Shown here piece after piece: positions 8,240-16,240 of a stretch of DNA of 64,000 nucleotides (the first letter of the stretch is position 1; each line of letters starts with the position of its first letter). Where the stretch lies: assembly GCA_963699015.1 (NCBI GenBank), contig CAVOSX010000001.1:1116001-1180000 (forward strand), read 5' to 3'. Below the pieces are notes generated by a model. The model did not search any database. It was given only the letters and a program-made list of their open reading frames with translations, and had not been told where the DNA came from. The position numbers and the translations under genes are program-made. The stretch comes from PALSA-505 sp963699015. GTDB taxonomy: Bacteria > Actinomycetota > Actinomycetes > Streptosporangiales > Streptosporangiaceae.

Positions 8240-8254
8240 CACGTCCTCCAGCTG

Positions 8255-8278
8255 AGTAGCAACCGAACAGTTGCTACT
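8255..8278. promoter_or_regulatory. Second inverted repeat downstream of the ArsR-operon promoter
   Basis: AGTAGCAAC-cgaaca-GTTGCTACT is a perfect 9-bp inverted repeat. It shares the GCAAC half-site with the operator at 8284-8299 and covers the predicted transcription start and 5' leader of the minus-strand operon. It is a likely second repressor site; alternatively it forms a leader hairpin. Confidence 0.6.
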
Positions 8279-8304
8279 GTATAGCAACCAATTGGTTGCG
8301 TCAA
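8276..8304 (-). promoter_or_regulatory. Promoter of the ArsR-SRPBCC-DUF899 operon with embedded operator
   Basis: On the minus strand, TTGACG (8304-8299) and TACAGT (8281-8276) are separated by exactly 17 bases. The spacer holds the perfect 16-bp palindrome GCAACCAATTGGTTGC (8284-8299). A repressor bound there would exclude RNA polymerase. The match to sigma-70-type boxes and the palindrome are seen directly; assignment to the operon's own ArsR protein is inference from the family. Confidence 0.75.
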
Positions 8305-8334
8305 CAGGCCCCGCCTTCCCCGGTCAGCACCTGC

Positions 8335-8955
8335 TCATCCGCCGACGGTGACCAGGGCCTGGTCGCCGATGGCCGCCCGGGCGCGCAGCCGCGCCTGGTG
8401 CAGTCGGCTCTTGAAGGCGGCCTGGCCGATCCCGGCGATCTCGGCGGCATCCTGGGTGGACAGTCCCTCGACGTCGCGCAGCACGAGGGCGGTGCGCAGC
8501 GGGGGCGGCAACTCGGCCAGGGCGCGGCCCAGCGCACGGCGCAGTTCGCTGTTCTCGGCCTGCCGGGAGGGGTCAAGAGCGGCCGGCGCGGGCAACTGCA
8601 ATTCGTCTGCCCCGAGCGCGACTCCCGGCGGGCGCCGCGACCTGCGCTCCAGCGCGCGGTTGGCCTCGTTGACCGCGATCCGGTACAGCCAGGTGAAGTA
8701 GCTGGACTGACCGCGGAACCGGCTGATGCCCTGCCAGGCGCGGAGCATGACCTCCTGGGTGACGTCCTCGGCCTCGCCGCGGTCGCCGAGCAGCCGCAGC
8801 AGCAGCATGAACACGCGGTCGGCATAAGCGCCGGACAGTCGCTCAAAGGCGCCGACGTCCCCGGCCTGTGCCCGGGCCAGCAGGCTCGCCTCGGTGTTCA
8901 CAGGATCCGGGGGGTGCCCGGCCGGATCGGGCGCGGCCCCGCCTTCCGGCCGCAT
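8335..8955 (-). CDS. ECF-type RNA polymerase sigma factor
   Basis: A 206-aa ECF sigma factor with region 2 at about residues 30-100 (YADRVFMLLLRLLGDRGEAEDVTQEVMLRAW ... FTWLYRIAVNEANRALERR) and region 4 at about 140-195 (ALAELPPPLRTALVLRDVEGLSTQDAAEIAGIGQAAFKSRLHQAR). It lacks regions 1.1 and 3. The ATG at 8955 gives an ordinary ECF N-terminus; a long open upstream extension overlaps the anti-sigma gene and is rejected. It is encoded 22 bases downstream of a zinc-finger anti-sigma gene on the same strand, so the two are probably co-transcribed with the anti-sigma first. Confidence 0.87.
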   Translation of the reverse strand: MRPEGGAAPDPAGHPPDPVNTEASLLARAQAGDVGAFERLSGAYADRVFMLLLRLLGDRGEAEDVTQEVMLRAWQGISRFRGQSSYFTWLYRIAVNEANRALERRSRRPPGVALGADELQLPAPAALDPSRQAENSELRRALGRALAELPPPLRTALVLRDVEGLSTQDAAEIAGIGQAAFKSRLHQARLRARAAIGDQALVTVGG

Positions 8956-8977
8956 CACGCCGTCCCGGCCTGCGGCG

Positions 8978-9256
8978 TCATCGCGCGCGAGAATACGGGG
9001 GCGCGCCGCCGGGCCCGCCGGAGCGGACCCGGTCGAAGATCGTCTCCGGCGCGCGCACGCCCGCGGGGCCGCCGAGGCCGCGCACCGCATACACAAGGGC
9101 GCGCATCGCCCGGATGCCGCGCCCGCAGTCCACGCAGCCCCGCGCGTGGCGGTCAAGACGCCGCCGCGCCCGGGGTCGCAGGTCGCCCTCCACATAGTGG
9201 GAGAGATGCCGCTGCGACCAATGGTGGTCATCGGCCCGGCCGGGCATGCCCATCAT
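8978..9256 (-). CDS. ZAS-type zinc-finger anti-sigma factor
   Basis: A 92-aa soluble protein carrying the ZAS signature His37-x3-Cys41-x2-Cys44 after the helix WSQRHLSHYVEGDLRPRARRRLDRHARGC. This is the zinc-finger fold that holds ECF sigma factors and, in RsrA-type members, releases them on thiol oxidation. There is no membrane segment, so it would act in the cytoplasm. The ATG at 9256 has AAGGGGAG about five bases upstream; a second ATG follows directly. MsrB, a thiol/methionine repair enzyme, is encoded next upstream on the same strand, consistent with an oxidative-stress circuit. Confidence 0.75.
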   Translation of the reverse strand: MMGMPGRADDHHWSQRHLSHYVEGDLRPRARRRLDRHARGCVDCGRGIRAMRALVYAVRGLGGPAGVRAPETIFDRVRSGGPGGAPPYSRAR

Positions 9257-9333
9257 GTCTCCCCTTCCGGCTCGGGGCTGGCACTGCCGATTGTCACGGT
9301 AGTGGATCACCCCGAGCCGGGCACGGCAGGCGG

Positions 9334-9789
9334 TCAGCTGCCGCCCTGCTCCTGGTTCGCGGTCGCGGGCTCGAACGCCAGCGAGCACGAGTTGATGCAG
9401 TACCGCTCGCCGGTCGTCTTGGGACCGTCGTTGAAGACGTGGCCCAGGTGGCCGCCGCAGCGGCGGCATACGACCTCGGTGCGCCGCATGAACAGGCTGT
9501 TGTCCGACCGCAACTCCACCGCCTCGGCGACCGCGGGCTGGTCGAAGCTCGGCCAGCCGGTGCCCGAGTTGAACTTGGCGTCCGAGCTGAACAGCTTGGC
9601 GCCGCAGCCGGCGCACCGGTAGAAGCCGTCCTGGTGGTTGTGCACGTACTGACCGGTGAACGGCACCTCGGTGTGCGCCTTGCGCAGCACGTTGTACTGC
9701 ATGGGGGTCAATTCCTGGCGCCACTGCTCGTCCTGCTTGGTGACCTCGCGGACGGTGTCAGCTTCGGCGCTGGTGCGAGCCTTACGCAT
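9334..9789 (-). CDS. msrB: Peptide-methionine (R)-S-oxide reductase MsrB
   Basis: A 151-aa MsrB that reduces the R-sulfoxide of methionine in proteins, using thioredoxin. The zinc site is two CxxC pairs at 59-62 (CAGC) and 108-111 (CRRC). GTGWPSF (76-82), the GHLGHVF motif and RYCIN with catalytic Cys131 are all present. An additional Cys135 just after the active site (RYCINSCS) is unusual and could act as a nearby resolving thiol. The predicted protein is cytoplasmic, since there is no signal peptide. It sits upstream of the anti-sigma/sigma pair with about 77 bases between, possibly as part of the same oxidative-stress unit. Confidence 0.95.
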   Translation of the reverse strand: MRKARTSAEADTVREVTKQDEQWRQELTPMQYNVLRKAHTEVPFTGQYVHNHQDGFYRCAGCGAKLFSSDAKFNSGTGWPSFDQPAVAEAVELRSDNSLFMRRTEVVCRRCGGHLGHVFNDGPKTTGERYCINSCSLAFEPATANQEQGGS

Positions 9790-9862
9790 GGATCGGGTTC
9801 CTTTCCCTCTCGTCCTTCACCCGTTTAGACCCGCTGCGCGCCGAAACGATTTTCCGGCCGGG

Positions 9863-10528
9863 TCACCCGGCGGCGCGCGGGCTGACCAGGCCGGCCTGGT
9901 AGGCGAAGACCACCAGCTGCGCCCGGTCGCGAGCGCCGAGCTTGATCATCGCCCGGCTGACGTGGGTCTTGGCGGTGCTGGGGCTGAGCATCATGGCCTT
10001 GGCGATCTCGTCGTTGGAAAGGCCGTGCGCGACGAGGGCCACCACTTCCCGTTCCCGGTTGGTGAGCTTCTCCATCCCTGCCGCGGCGACCGCGTCCGGC
10101 GGCCGGGCGACGAACTCGCCGATCAGGCTGCGGGTGACGGCCGGGGACAGCAGCGCCTCCCCGCGCATGACGACGCGCAGCGCCTGCAGCAGCTCGGCCG
10201 GCTCGGTGTCCTTCAGCAGGAACCCGCTCGCCCCGGCCCGCAGCGCGCGGAAGATGTACTCGTCGAGCCCGAAGTTGGTGAGGATCACGACGCGCACCCG
10301 GTCCAGCCGCTCGTCCGCGACGATCTGCCGGGTGGCCTCGAGGCCGTCAAGCACCGGCATCTGAATGTCCACCAGAGCGATGTCCGGGCGGTGCTCGACG
10401 GCCAGCGTCACCGCCTGCCGCCCGTCGGCGGCCTCGGCGACCACCTCAATGTCGTCTTCGGCTTCGAGCAGCGACCGGATGCCGCTGCGGATCAGCCCCT
10501 GGTCGTCGGCCAGCAGGATCGTGATCAA
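9863..10528 (-). CDS. NarL/LuxR-family response regulator
   Basis: A 221-aa response regulator: receiver domain at about residues 1-118 with the acidic pocket DD (8-9), phospho-acceptor Asp54 (LVDIQMP) and the conserved Lys in LLKDT. A LuxR-type helix-turn-helix follows at about 150-215 (LTNREREVVALVAHGLSNDEIAKAMMLSPSTAKTHVSRAMIKLGA). Its ATG overlaps the histidine kinase stop as ATGA, so the pair is translationally coupled. It likely controls the divergent efflux-pump gene (inference from gene order). Confidence 0.93.
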   Translation of the reverse strand: MITILLADDQGLIRSGIRSLLEAEDDIEVVAEAADGRQAVTLAVEHRPDIALVDIQMPVLDGLEATRQIVADERLDRVRVVILTNFGLDEYIFRALRAGASGFLLKDTEPAELLQALRVVMRGEALLSPAVTRSLIGEFVARPPDAVAAAGMEKLTNREREVVALVAHGLSNDEIAKAMMLSPSTAKTHVSRAMIKLGARDRAQLVVFAYQAGLVSPRAAG

Positions 10529-11301
10529 GACAGGGCCCGGGCGGGGAGCTCGGCGCGCACCCCGAAGCCGCCGCCGCCCCGCGGTCCGGTGGAGAGCCGA
10601 CCGCCGAGCGCCGTTACCCGTTCCCGCATCCCGATCAGGCCCAGCCCGGGGCCGGCCTGCCGGGGACCAGTGCTGGTGCCCGCACCGTCGTCGTCGATCT
10701 CGACGGCGACGGCGTCCGACGTGTAGTGCAAGTGAACCGACGCGCAGGCCCGGCCGGCGTGACGGCTTACGTTCGTGAGCGCCTCCTGCACGATCCGGTA
10801 GGCAGCCTGGTCGACTTCGGGCGGCAGCGCACGCTCGGCGCCGGTCACGGTCACCGTCACCGGGAGGCCGGCGGCCCGTGCGCGTGCCACCAGGCTGTCC
10901 AGCTGGCGCAGGCCGCTGCCGTCGCCGTCCTCCTCGCTGCGCAGCACGCTGAGCGTCGTGCGCAGTTCCCGCGCGGCGTCCGCGCCCGCGTCCTGGATCG
11001 CCAGCAGCGCCGACGGCACTTCCTCGCCGCGCTTGCGGGCCAGGTGCACCGCCACGCCTGCCTGTACACGGATCACCGAGATGCTGTGCGTCAGGGAATC
11101 GTGCAGCTCACGGGCGATCCGCAGCCGCTCCTGCATCGCCTTGCGCGTGGCCGCTTCGTCCCTGGTCCGTTCCGCGTCTTCGGCGCGCTGCTCGACCTCG
11201 CGGACGTGCAACTGCCACATCCGGAACGTGACGACCATGACGCCGGACGAGATGACCCACCCGGCCGCGTAGAACGTCCGCCGACCGCGATCGGTACGCA
11301 T
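10525..11301 (-). CDS. NarL-type sensor histidine kinase with a short membrane anchor
   Basis: A 258-aa HisKA_3 kinase. One hydrophobic segment at about residues 10-27 is followed by a short coiled linker. The dimerisation/phosphorylation helix carries the acceptor His67 (ARELHDSLTHSISVI). The HATPase_c domain follows, with AYRIVQEALTNVSRHA and GLGLIGMRERV. It is shorter than the usual 350-400 aa because the family's four-helix N-terminal membrane region is missing. The ATG at 11301 gives this compact form; upstream sequence in frame is Arg/Gly-rich and not membrane-like. Sensing may therefore involve the single helix or a partner protein. Confidence 0.87.
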   Translation of the reverse strand: MRTDRGRRTFYAAGWVISSGVMVVTFRMWQLHVREVEQRAEDAERTRDEAATRKAMQERLRIARELHDSLTHSISVIRVQAGVAVHLARKRGEEVPSALLAIQDAGADAARELRTTLSVLRSEEDGDGSGLRQLDSLVARARAAGLPVTVTVTGAERALPPEVDQAAYRIVQEALTNVSRHAGRACASVHLHYTSDAVAVEIDDDGAGTSTGPRQAGPGLGLIGMRERVTALGGRLSTGPRGGGGFGVRAELPARALS

Positions 11302-11562
11302 TCTCCGAGCGTACGCGCATGGTCCCGGGACCACGTCCGCCCGCGGAACCCATGTCCGGCTACTCCCCGCGTAGTACCCGCAGACGCCGCCGCATCCGCG
11401 CTGAGCAGGCGAAAGACGCTTCCCGTGCATGACGACGGCGGGCCGCCCTGACGGCAGCATCGGTCGTGGCCCCGCCTGACATTTCCGGGCGGCACGTCGT
11501 CGGACTGCTGAGAACAGCGCGCCGCACCTCGTTATGAACACGATCCCAGATAGGTGACAGTG

Positions 11563-13146
11563 ATGAGCGAGACAAGCACCAGCCTCGGCCCCGCGGGCCG
11601 GGCGCCTGACCTGCCCGCGGCCCGGGCCAGCACAACCCTCGACCCCCGCCGGTGGCTCATCCTGGGCACTGTCGGCCTCGCCCAGCTCATGGTCGTGCTG
11701 GACGCCACGATCGTGACCATCGCGCTGCCGTCCGCGCAGCGGGCGCTGGGCTTTTCCACCGTGGACCGGCAGTGGGTTGTGACCGCTTACGCGCTCGCGT
11801 TCGGCAGCCTGCTGCTGTTCGGCGGGCGACTCGGCGACCTGATCGGCCGCAAGATCACGTTCCTGGCCGGCGCGCTCGGCTTCGCCGCCGCGTCGGCCGC
11901 CGGCGGCGCGGCCACCAGCTTCGGCATGCTGGTCGCGGCGCGTGCCGCCCAGGGCGCGTTCGGCGCGCTGCTGGCACCCGCGGCACTGTCGATCCTGTCC
12001 ACGACGTTCAGTGACCCGAAGGAGCGCGGCAAGGCGTTCGGCGTCTACGGCGCGATCGTGGGCGCCGGCGGCGCGATCGGCCTGGTGCTCGGCGGGATCT
12101 TGACCGAGTACCTGTCGTGGCGCTGGTGCCTGTACGTGAACCTGATCTTCGCCGGCCTGGCGGCGGCCGGCGCGGTGACACTGCTGCGGCGCCACACATC
12201 GCACGGCCGGTCCCGGCTGGACCTGCCCGGCGTCGCGCTCGTCTCGGCCTCGATGTTCTGCCTGGTCTACGGGTTCTCCAACGCGGCGACCCACAACTGG
12301 CACACACCTTCCACCTACGGCTTCCTGGCCGCGGGCGTGGCGCTGCTGGCCACCTTCGCACTCTGGCAGTACCGCGCGGCCAGCCCGCTGCTGCCGCCCC
12401 GGGTGGTGCTCGACCGCAACCGGGGCGGCGCCTACCTGGCGGTGCTGATCGCCGGCGCCGGCACGTTCGGCATCTTCTTGTTCCTCACCTACTACCTGCA
12501 GCAGACCCTGCACTACTCGCCCGTGGTCACCGGCGTCGCCTTCCTGCCGCTGATCGCGATGGTGGTGGTGAGCGCCAACCTGTCCAACGTGGTGCTGCTG
12601 CCCAGGTTCGGGCCCAAGCTGCTGGTCACCGCCGGCATGCTGCTGTCCGCGGGCAGCCTGGTGTGGCTGACCAGGATCGGCGCGCACTCGGGCTACGCAT
12701 CGGGTGTGCTCGGCCCGCTGATGGGAGCCGGGCTGGGCTTCGGTTTCACGATCGCGCCGTCCATGAACACCGGGACGTTCGGCGTGGCGCCACAGGACGC
12801 AGGCGTGGCCTCCGCCACGCTCAACACCGGCCAGCAGATCGGCGCCTCAATCGGCACCTCGCTGCTCAACACGATCTTCGCCAGCGTGGTGGCGCACTAC
12901 CTGGCCGGCCACCTGAGCCCGGCCACGCTGGTACACGGGCACCCGGCGCCGTCCCTGATCGGGATGTCGCTGATCCACGGCTACACAACCGGGTTCTGGG
13001 TTGCGGCGGCCATCTTCGGCGCCGGCGCGGTGATCTGCGGCACGCTGTTCCGCTTCGGCCCGCTCCGCGACTCCGCGCCCGCGGCGGCCACCCCGGTCAC
13101 GGCAACCGCGCAACACGCCAGCCAGGCACCGGTCACCGACGTGTGA
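11563..13146 (+). CDS. MFS drug transporter, DHA2 family (14 TM)
   Basis: A 527-aa major-facilitator permease of the EmrB/QacA (DHA2) class. It has about 14 hydrophobic helices, motif A GGRLGDLIGRK between helices 2 and 3, the family's VVLDATIVTIALP in helix 1 and WVVTAYALAFGSLLL in helix 2. The predicted role is proton-driven export of hydrophobic toxic compounds across the inner membrane. ATG at 11563 is preceded by AGGTGA five bases upstream. It diverges from the two-component pair across 260 bases, an arrangement typical of locally regulated efflux. A strong hairpin follows the stop. Confidence 0.92.
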   Translation: MSETSTSLGPAGRAPDLPAARASTTLDPRRWLILGTVGLAQLMVVLDATIVTIALPSAQRALGFSTVDRQWVVTAYALAFGSLLLFGGRLGDLIGRKITFLAGALGFAAASAAGGAATSFGMLVAARAAQGAFGALLAPAALSILSTTFSDPKERGKAFGVYGAIVGAGGAIGLVLGGILTEYLSWRWCLYVNLIFAGLAAAGAVTLLRRHTSHGRSRLDLPGVALVSASMFCLVYGFSNAATHNWHTPSTYGFLAAGVALLATFALWQYRAASPLLPPRVVLDRNRGGAYLAVLIAGAGTFGIFLFLTYYLQQTLHYSPVVTGVAFLPLIAMVVVSANLSNVVLLPRFGPKLLVTAGMLLSAGSLVWLTRIGAHSGYASGVLGPLMGAGLGFGFTIAPSMNTGTFGVAPQDAGVASATLNTGQQIGASIGTSLLNTIFASVVAHYLAGHLSPATLVHGHPAPSLIGMSLIHGYTTGFWVAAAIFGAGAVICGTLFRFGPLRDSAPAAATPVTATAQHASQAPVTDV

Positions 13147-13153
13147 CCCCGGG

Positions 13154-13181
13154 CCCGGGGGCCGTACGCTCGGCCCCCGGG
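13154..13181. terminator. Bidirectional hairpin terminator
   Basis: CCCGGGGGCCG-tacgct-CGGCCCCCGGG: perfect 11-bp arms and a 6-base loop. It lies between the convergent stops of the MFS transporter (13146) and the S53 peptidase (13259). There is no U-run. Confidence 0.75.
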
Positions 13182-13258
13182 CAGATACGACGGCTCGGTC
13201 GTGCGGAGGCCGTGAAAGTGACCGGCCGGGGTCAGGAGTGCCCAGCGGGCAGACGCGC

Positions 13259-15241
13259 CTACCCCAGCCTGCGGAGATCCCTGATGAAGATCTGCCCGTT
13301 GGGCACGCCGAGGCCGGTCATGTTGTCGTAACCCGGCCGGGTGACCTGCCCGGTGTAGCCCTTCATGCTGGGGCTCTGGTCGTCGAAGGTGGTCAGGCTG
13401 GGGATCCGGTTTGCCTGGGTCTTCGGGCCGAGGCAGATGTTGAAGAATTCCAGCAGGTCGCATTCCACCCCGCGGTGCAGCGGGGGGCTGCTGGCAGTCA
13501 GCGGGAGGGTGTCGAAGAAGGCCCTGGTCCGGTTCAACCGGTAGATCGCCGGGTTGATGAACCCGAAGGGGATCCGCTGGCCCTGCTGTGCCGCGGTCAC
13601 CATCCCGGCTACCAGCGGCGCGGACTCACTGGTACCGCCGATGCTCTCCTGGAAGAACGTGGCGTGCCCGCCGCTGAAGTGCAGCTGGCCCACGTTGATA
13701 CCGGTGAACGGGTCGGCGTCGGCGGCGATGTCCGGTGCGCTGCGGGTGGTGCCCAGTGACTTCGGCACCACGCCCTGCTGGTAGCCCGGCTGGGCCCAGT
13801 GCACGCTGGGGCCGCCGCCGGAGGCGCCGTCTTCGCCCCGGAAGTGCCAGGCATTGTTCTTGAGCTGGGAGATCCCGGTAGACCAGCCGGTCTCGAACAG
13901 CCGCTGCCCGGTCCGGCCGATGCCCAGCGTGGTGCCGCCCACGGCGATCGCGTTCGGGTCGATCGACGGCTCGAGGACGCCGGAGCCGTCGCCGGCCGAG
14001 AAGTACATGCCGACGCCCTCGGCGGCGGCGCGCACCAGGTAGGCGTGCACGAGGTTGGTCTGTGACAACGGCTGGGATTCGGTCCCGCTTTCCCACGAGT
14101 TGGAGGCCACCGTAGCCAGCGGGTGGCCGCCTGCGCCGTTGAGGATCGCGATGTCCGCGTCATAGACGGACTGGTTCCCGTCCTGAGCGGCGTCGCAGCT
14201 GTCGCCGCCAACAACGAGCTGGTTCGCGCCGGGCGCCATGTCGTAGGAGGACTCGACGTCGAGCTGTTCCTCCTGATTGAACGGATCCCCGCAGGTGTTC
14301 TTGCCGAGCGACAGCTCCGCGTACCGGTGCGGCGAGGGCGCGGGCATGTGGTTGGCCTTCGCGTAGTCCTGCAGGGTCAGGAACATGTCCGGGGTCAGGC
14401 CCTCCTCGACCAGCGCGATGGTCTGTCCCTTGCCCGTGTTGGACCAGCTCGCGCCGTACACCGACCGCATCTGGCGGGCGCTGTACCCGCACACGAAGGT
14501 GGGGAACGAGGTGACGCCGAAATGCCTGGGCAGGCCGGTAGCCATCCGCTGTCCGTAGGAGTGCGAGCACGCTACCTTCGGCCCTGTCGCGGCGGCGCTG
14601 CCGTGGGCAGTCGCGGCAGCCGGGCGGGCGGGCCCGGCCGGCGCCATCGGGAGGATCGGCGCGGCGTTGTCCAGGCCGGTCACCGCCAGCACCGCACCGG
14701 CCAATGAGGCGGGCAGCGATACCGCGCGGTTGTTGGCGTGCAGCCGCCCGGAAGCCGCGTGCGCCGTCGCGGACGCGGGGTAGTTCTGCAGCCGCACCCG
14801 GAACGCGGCATTGATCTTCGACACCGGCGCGGTGGCCCGCACGTAGGTACGCCCCGGGTCGGCTGTGATGCCGGCGAACCCCGCCGCCCGCAGCCACGAT
14901 TCGGCCTGCCGGGCCGCCACCAGGCTGGCCCCGAACCTCGCGGTGTACGCGGCCGGGCTCAGGTAGTGGCGGAACCGCGCGCTGCCCGGCGTGCTCACCG
15001 CGGCCGCGAACCGCTGCGCCGCCGCCAGGTCCGGCTTCAGCCACAGCTGGATCGTCAGCCGCAGCGAGCCTGGCACCTCGCCGGTGGGCCGGGCGTGGCT
15101 GGTGAACGGGACCGCGCTGCCGGCCAGAATCGTTTCTGCCGGTCTCGGTGATGCCTGGGCCATCCCGCTCGCGCCGGCGGTCATGCCGGCGGTCAGCACC
15201 GCCGCGCCCAGCGCCGCGGGCAGCATCCTCGCTTTGGACAT
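13259..15241 (-). CDS. S53 (sedolisin/kumamolisin-type) serine-carboxyl peptidase, secreted
   Basis: A 660-aa exported peptidase with signal peptide (residues about 5-32), a pro-kumamolisin activation domain (about 45-190) and an S53 catalytic domain. The Glu-x3-Asp pair of the Ser-Glu-Asp triad is in EEQLD at about 323. The oxyanion Asp region is near TVASNSWES, and the nucleophile is in GGTSESAP at about 536. The C-terminal calcium-site segment GYDNMTGLGVPNG is present. S53 enzymes are active at low pH and digest extracellular protein. ATG at 15241 has GAGG seven bases upstream; ATG at 15253 is an alternative. A paralogue lies at 20208. Confidence 0.9.
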   Translation of the reverse strand: MSKARMLPAALGAAVLTAGMTAGASGMAQASPRPAETILAGSAVPFTSHARPTGEVPGSLRLTIQLWLKPDLAAAQRFAAAVSTPGSARFRHYLSPAAYTARFGASLVAARQAESWLRAAGFAGITADPGRTYVRATAPVSKINAAFRVRLQNYPASATAHAASGRLHANNRAVSLPASLAGAVLAVTGLDNAAPILPMAPAGPARPAAATAHGSAAATGPKVACSHSYGQRMATGLPRHFGVTSFPTFVCGYSARQMRSVYGASWSNTGKGQTIALVEEGLTPDMFLTLQDYAKANHMPAPSPHRYAELSLGKNTCGDPFNQEEQLDVESSYDMAPGANQLVVGGDSCDAAQDGNQSVYDADIAILNGAGGHPLATVASNSWESGTESQPLSQTNLVHAYLVRAAAEGVGMYFSAGDGSGVLEPSIDPNAIAVGGTTLGIGRTGQRLFETGWSTGISQLKNNAWHFRGEDGASGGGPSVHWAQPGYQQGVVPKSLGTTRSAPDIAADADPFTGINVGQLHFSGGHATFFQESIGGTSESAPLVAGMVTAAQQGQRIPFGFINPAIYRLNRTRAFFDTLPLTASSPPLHRGVECDLLEFFNICLGPKTQANRIPSLTTFDDQSPSMKGYTGQVTRPGYDNMTGLGVPNGQIFIRDLRRLG

Positions 15242-15331
15242 GGGTTTCCTCATAACCGTTCCGGGGGGATATTTCCGCCAGCATAGGGATGGCCGGCCGG
15301 CGCTGGCCACCCCTTCCGGTGAACCCGGCCG

Positions 15332-16123
15332 CTACCCTGCGGGCTGCACGGTCAGCGGGTCGCCCACCCGCACTACTCCCTCCCGGACCACCTCGGCATA
15401 GACCCCGAAGTGCACCCCGCGGCCGGACTCGGTCACCTGCACGCCCCGGTAGGACTTGATCATCCGCACCGTCGGGAGATCGCGGGCGCCGTTGCCGGGG
15501 TCGCGCGTCGTCGCCGCGCAGCGGGGCACCGGGCCGCGCACCCGCACCAGCGCGTGCCCGATCCCGACCAGCTGGCCCTGCCAGCCGTCCTCCACGTGCG
15601 CCGCAAGACCGGAAAAGCCGATGAGCATCCGGAACCGCCGGGCGTCGACCGGGCCGGCGCCGCACCTGCGGGCCAGCTCGGCGACCGACTCCTCGCCCAG
15701 CAGCGTGACCGGGTACTCGTCGTGCGCCGCGCCCGGATCGCCGGCCCGCACCAGGCGCACCGGCTGGCCCGCCGCATCGCTCAGCACCGCATTCCACGGA
15801 CCCTGCACCACCCGTCCGGCCACCCTCCGCCCGCCGTAGGAACGAGCGATCACCGGCGCCCCCGGCCGGACCGGGCCTTCACACACCGCGCCTTCGGCCG
15901 AGCTCAGCGTCATCCGCCCGCTCCGCGGGTCATGAGCCGCGCGGAACCGGGCCAGCCTGCCCGTCTTCCAGAGCGAGATCAGCCGGTCCCGGCCGTCGAT
16001 CACGAAGAACTCCCGGTCTCCCGCCGCACCCGTCCGCAGCAGCTCGATCGCATCCGGGTGGTGCAGCGCCAGGCCCTTGACCGGCGTCGTCGACAGCCGG
16101 GCCACGCGCGCGCCCGCGCTCAC
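15332..16123 (-). CDS. MOSC-domain protein with N-terminal beta-barrel
   Basis: A 263-aa protein with the MOSC N-terminal beta-barrel (about 5-115, VARLSTTPVKGLALHHPDAIELLRTG) and a MOSC domain (about 130-258: YPVTLLGEESVAELARR ... RFRMLIGFSG ... GRGVHFGVYAEVV). Such proteins handle molybdenum cofactor sulfur or act in N-oxide reduction (YcbX/mARC type). A conserved MOSC Cys is seen only in the PRCAATTRD context, which fits the YcbX/mARC class. Neighbours give no pathway clue. It follows the S53 gene's promoter region and is read in the same direction. Confidence 0.87.
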   Translation of the reverse strand: MSAGARVARLSTTPVKGLALHHPDAIELLRTGAAGDREFFVIDGRDRLISLWKTGRLARFRAAHDPRSGRMTLSSAEGAVCEGPVRPGAPVIARSYGGRRVAGRVVQGPWNAVLSDAAGQPVRLVRAGDPGAAHDEYPVTLLGEESVAELARRCGAGPVDARRFRMLIGFSGLAAHVEDGWQGQLVGIGHALVRVRGPVPRCAATTRDPGNGARDLPTVRMIKSYRGVQVTESGRGVHFGVYAEVVREGVVRVGDPLTVQPAG

Positions 16124-16141
16124 GCCTGCCTCTCATTCCGG

Positions 16142-16166
16142 TGCGGGTCAGACACCCGGACCCGCA
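16142..16166. repeat. Inverted repeat between MOSC and NmrA-like genes
   Basis: TGCGGGTC-agacacccg-GACCCGCA: perfect 8-bp arms with a 9-base loop. It lies downstream of the NmrA-like gene and just upstream of the MOSC start, so it could be a terminator for the former or a regulatory site for the latter. Confidence 0.4.
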
Positions 16167-16240
16167 TCCGCTGCCGACTTCACCCGTACAGCTCATCATG
16201 AACCGGCCGCCTCGGTATCCGAGCGCACGAGCAGGAGCCG

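Noticed and set aside
8296..9828. Plus-strand open frame of 510 codons over the sigma/anti-sigma/msrB genes
   Set aside because: Opposite strand to conserved proteins with intact motifs; no ribosome site or recognisable domain.
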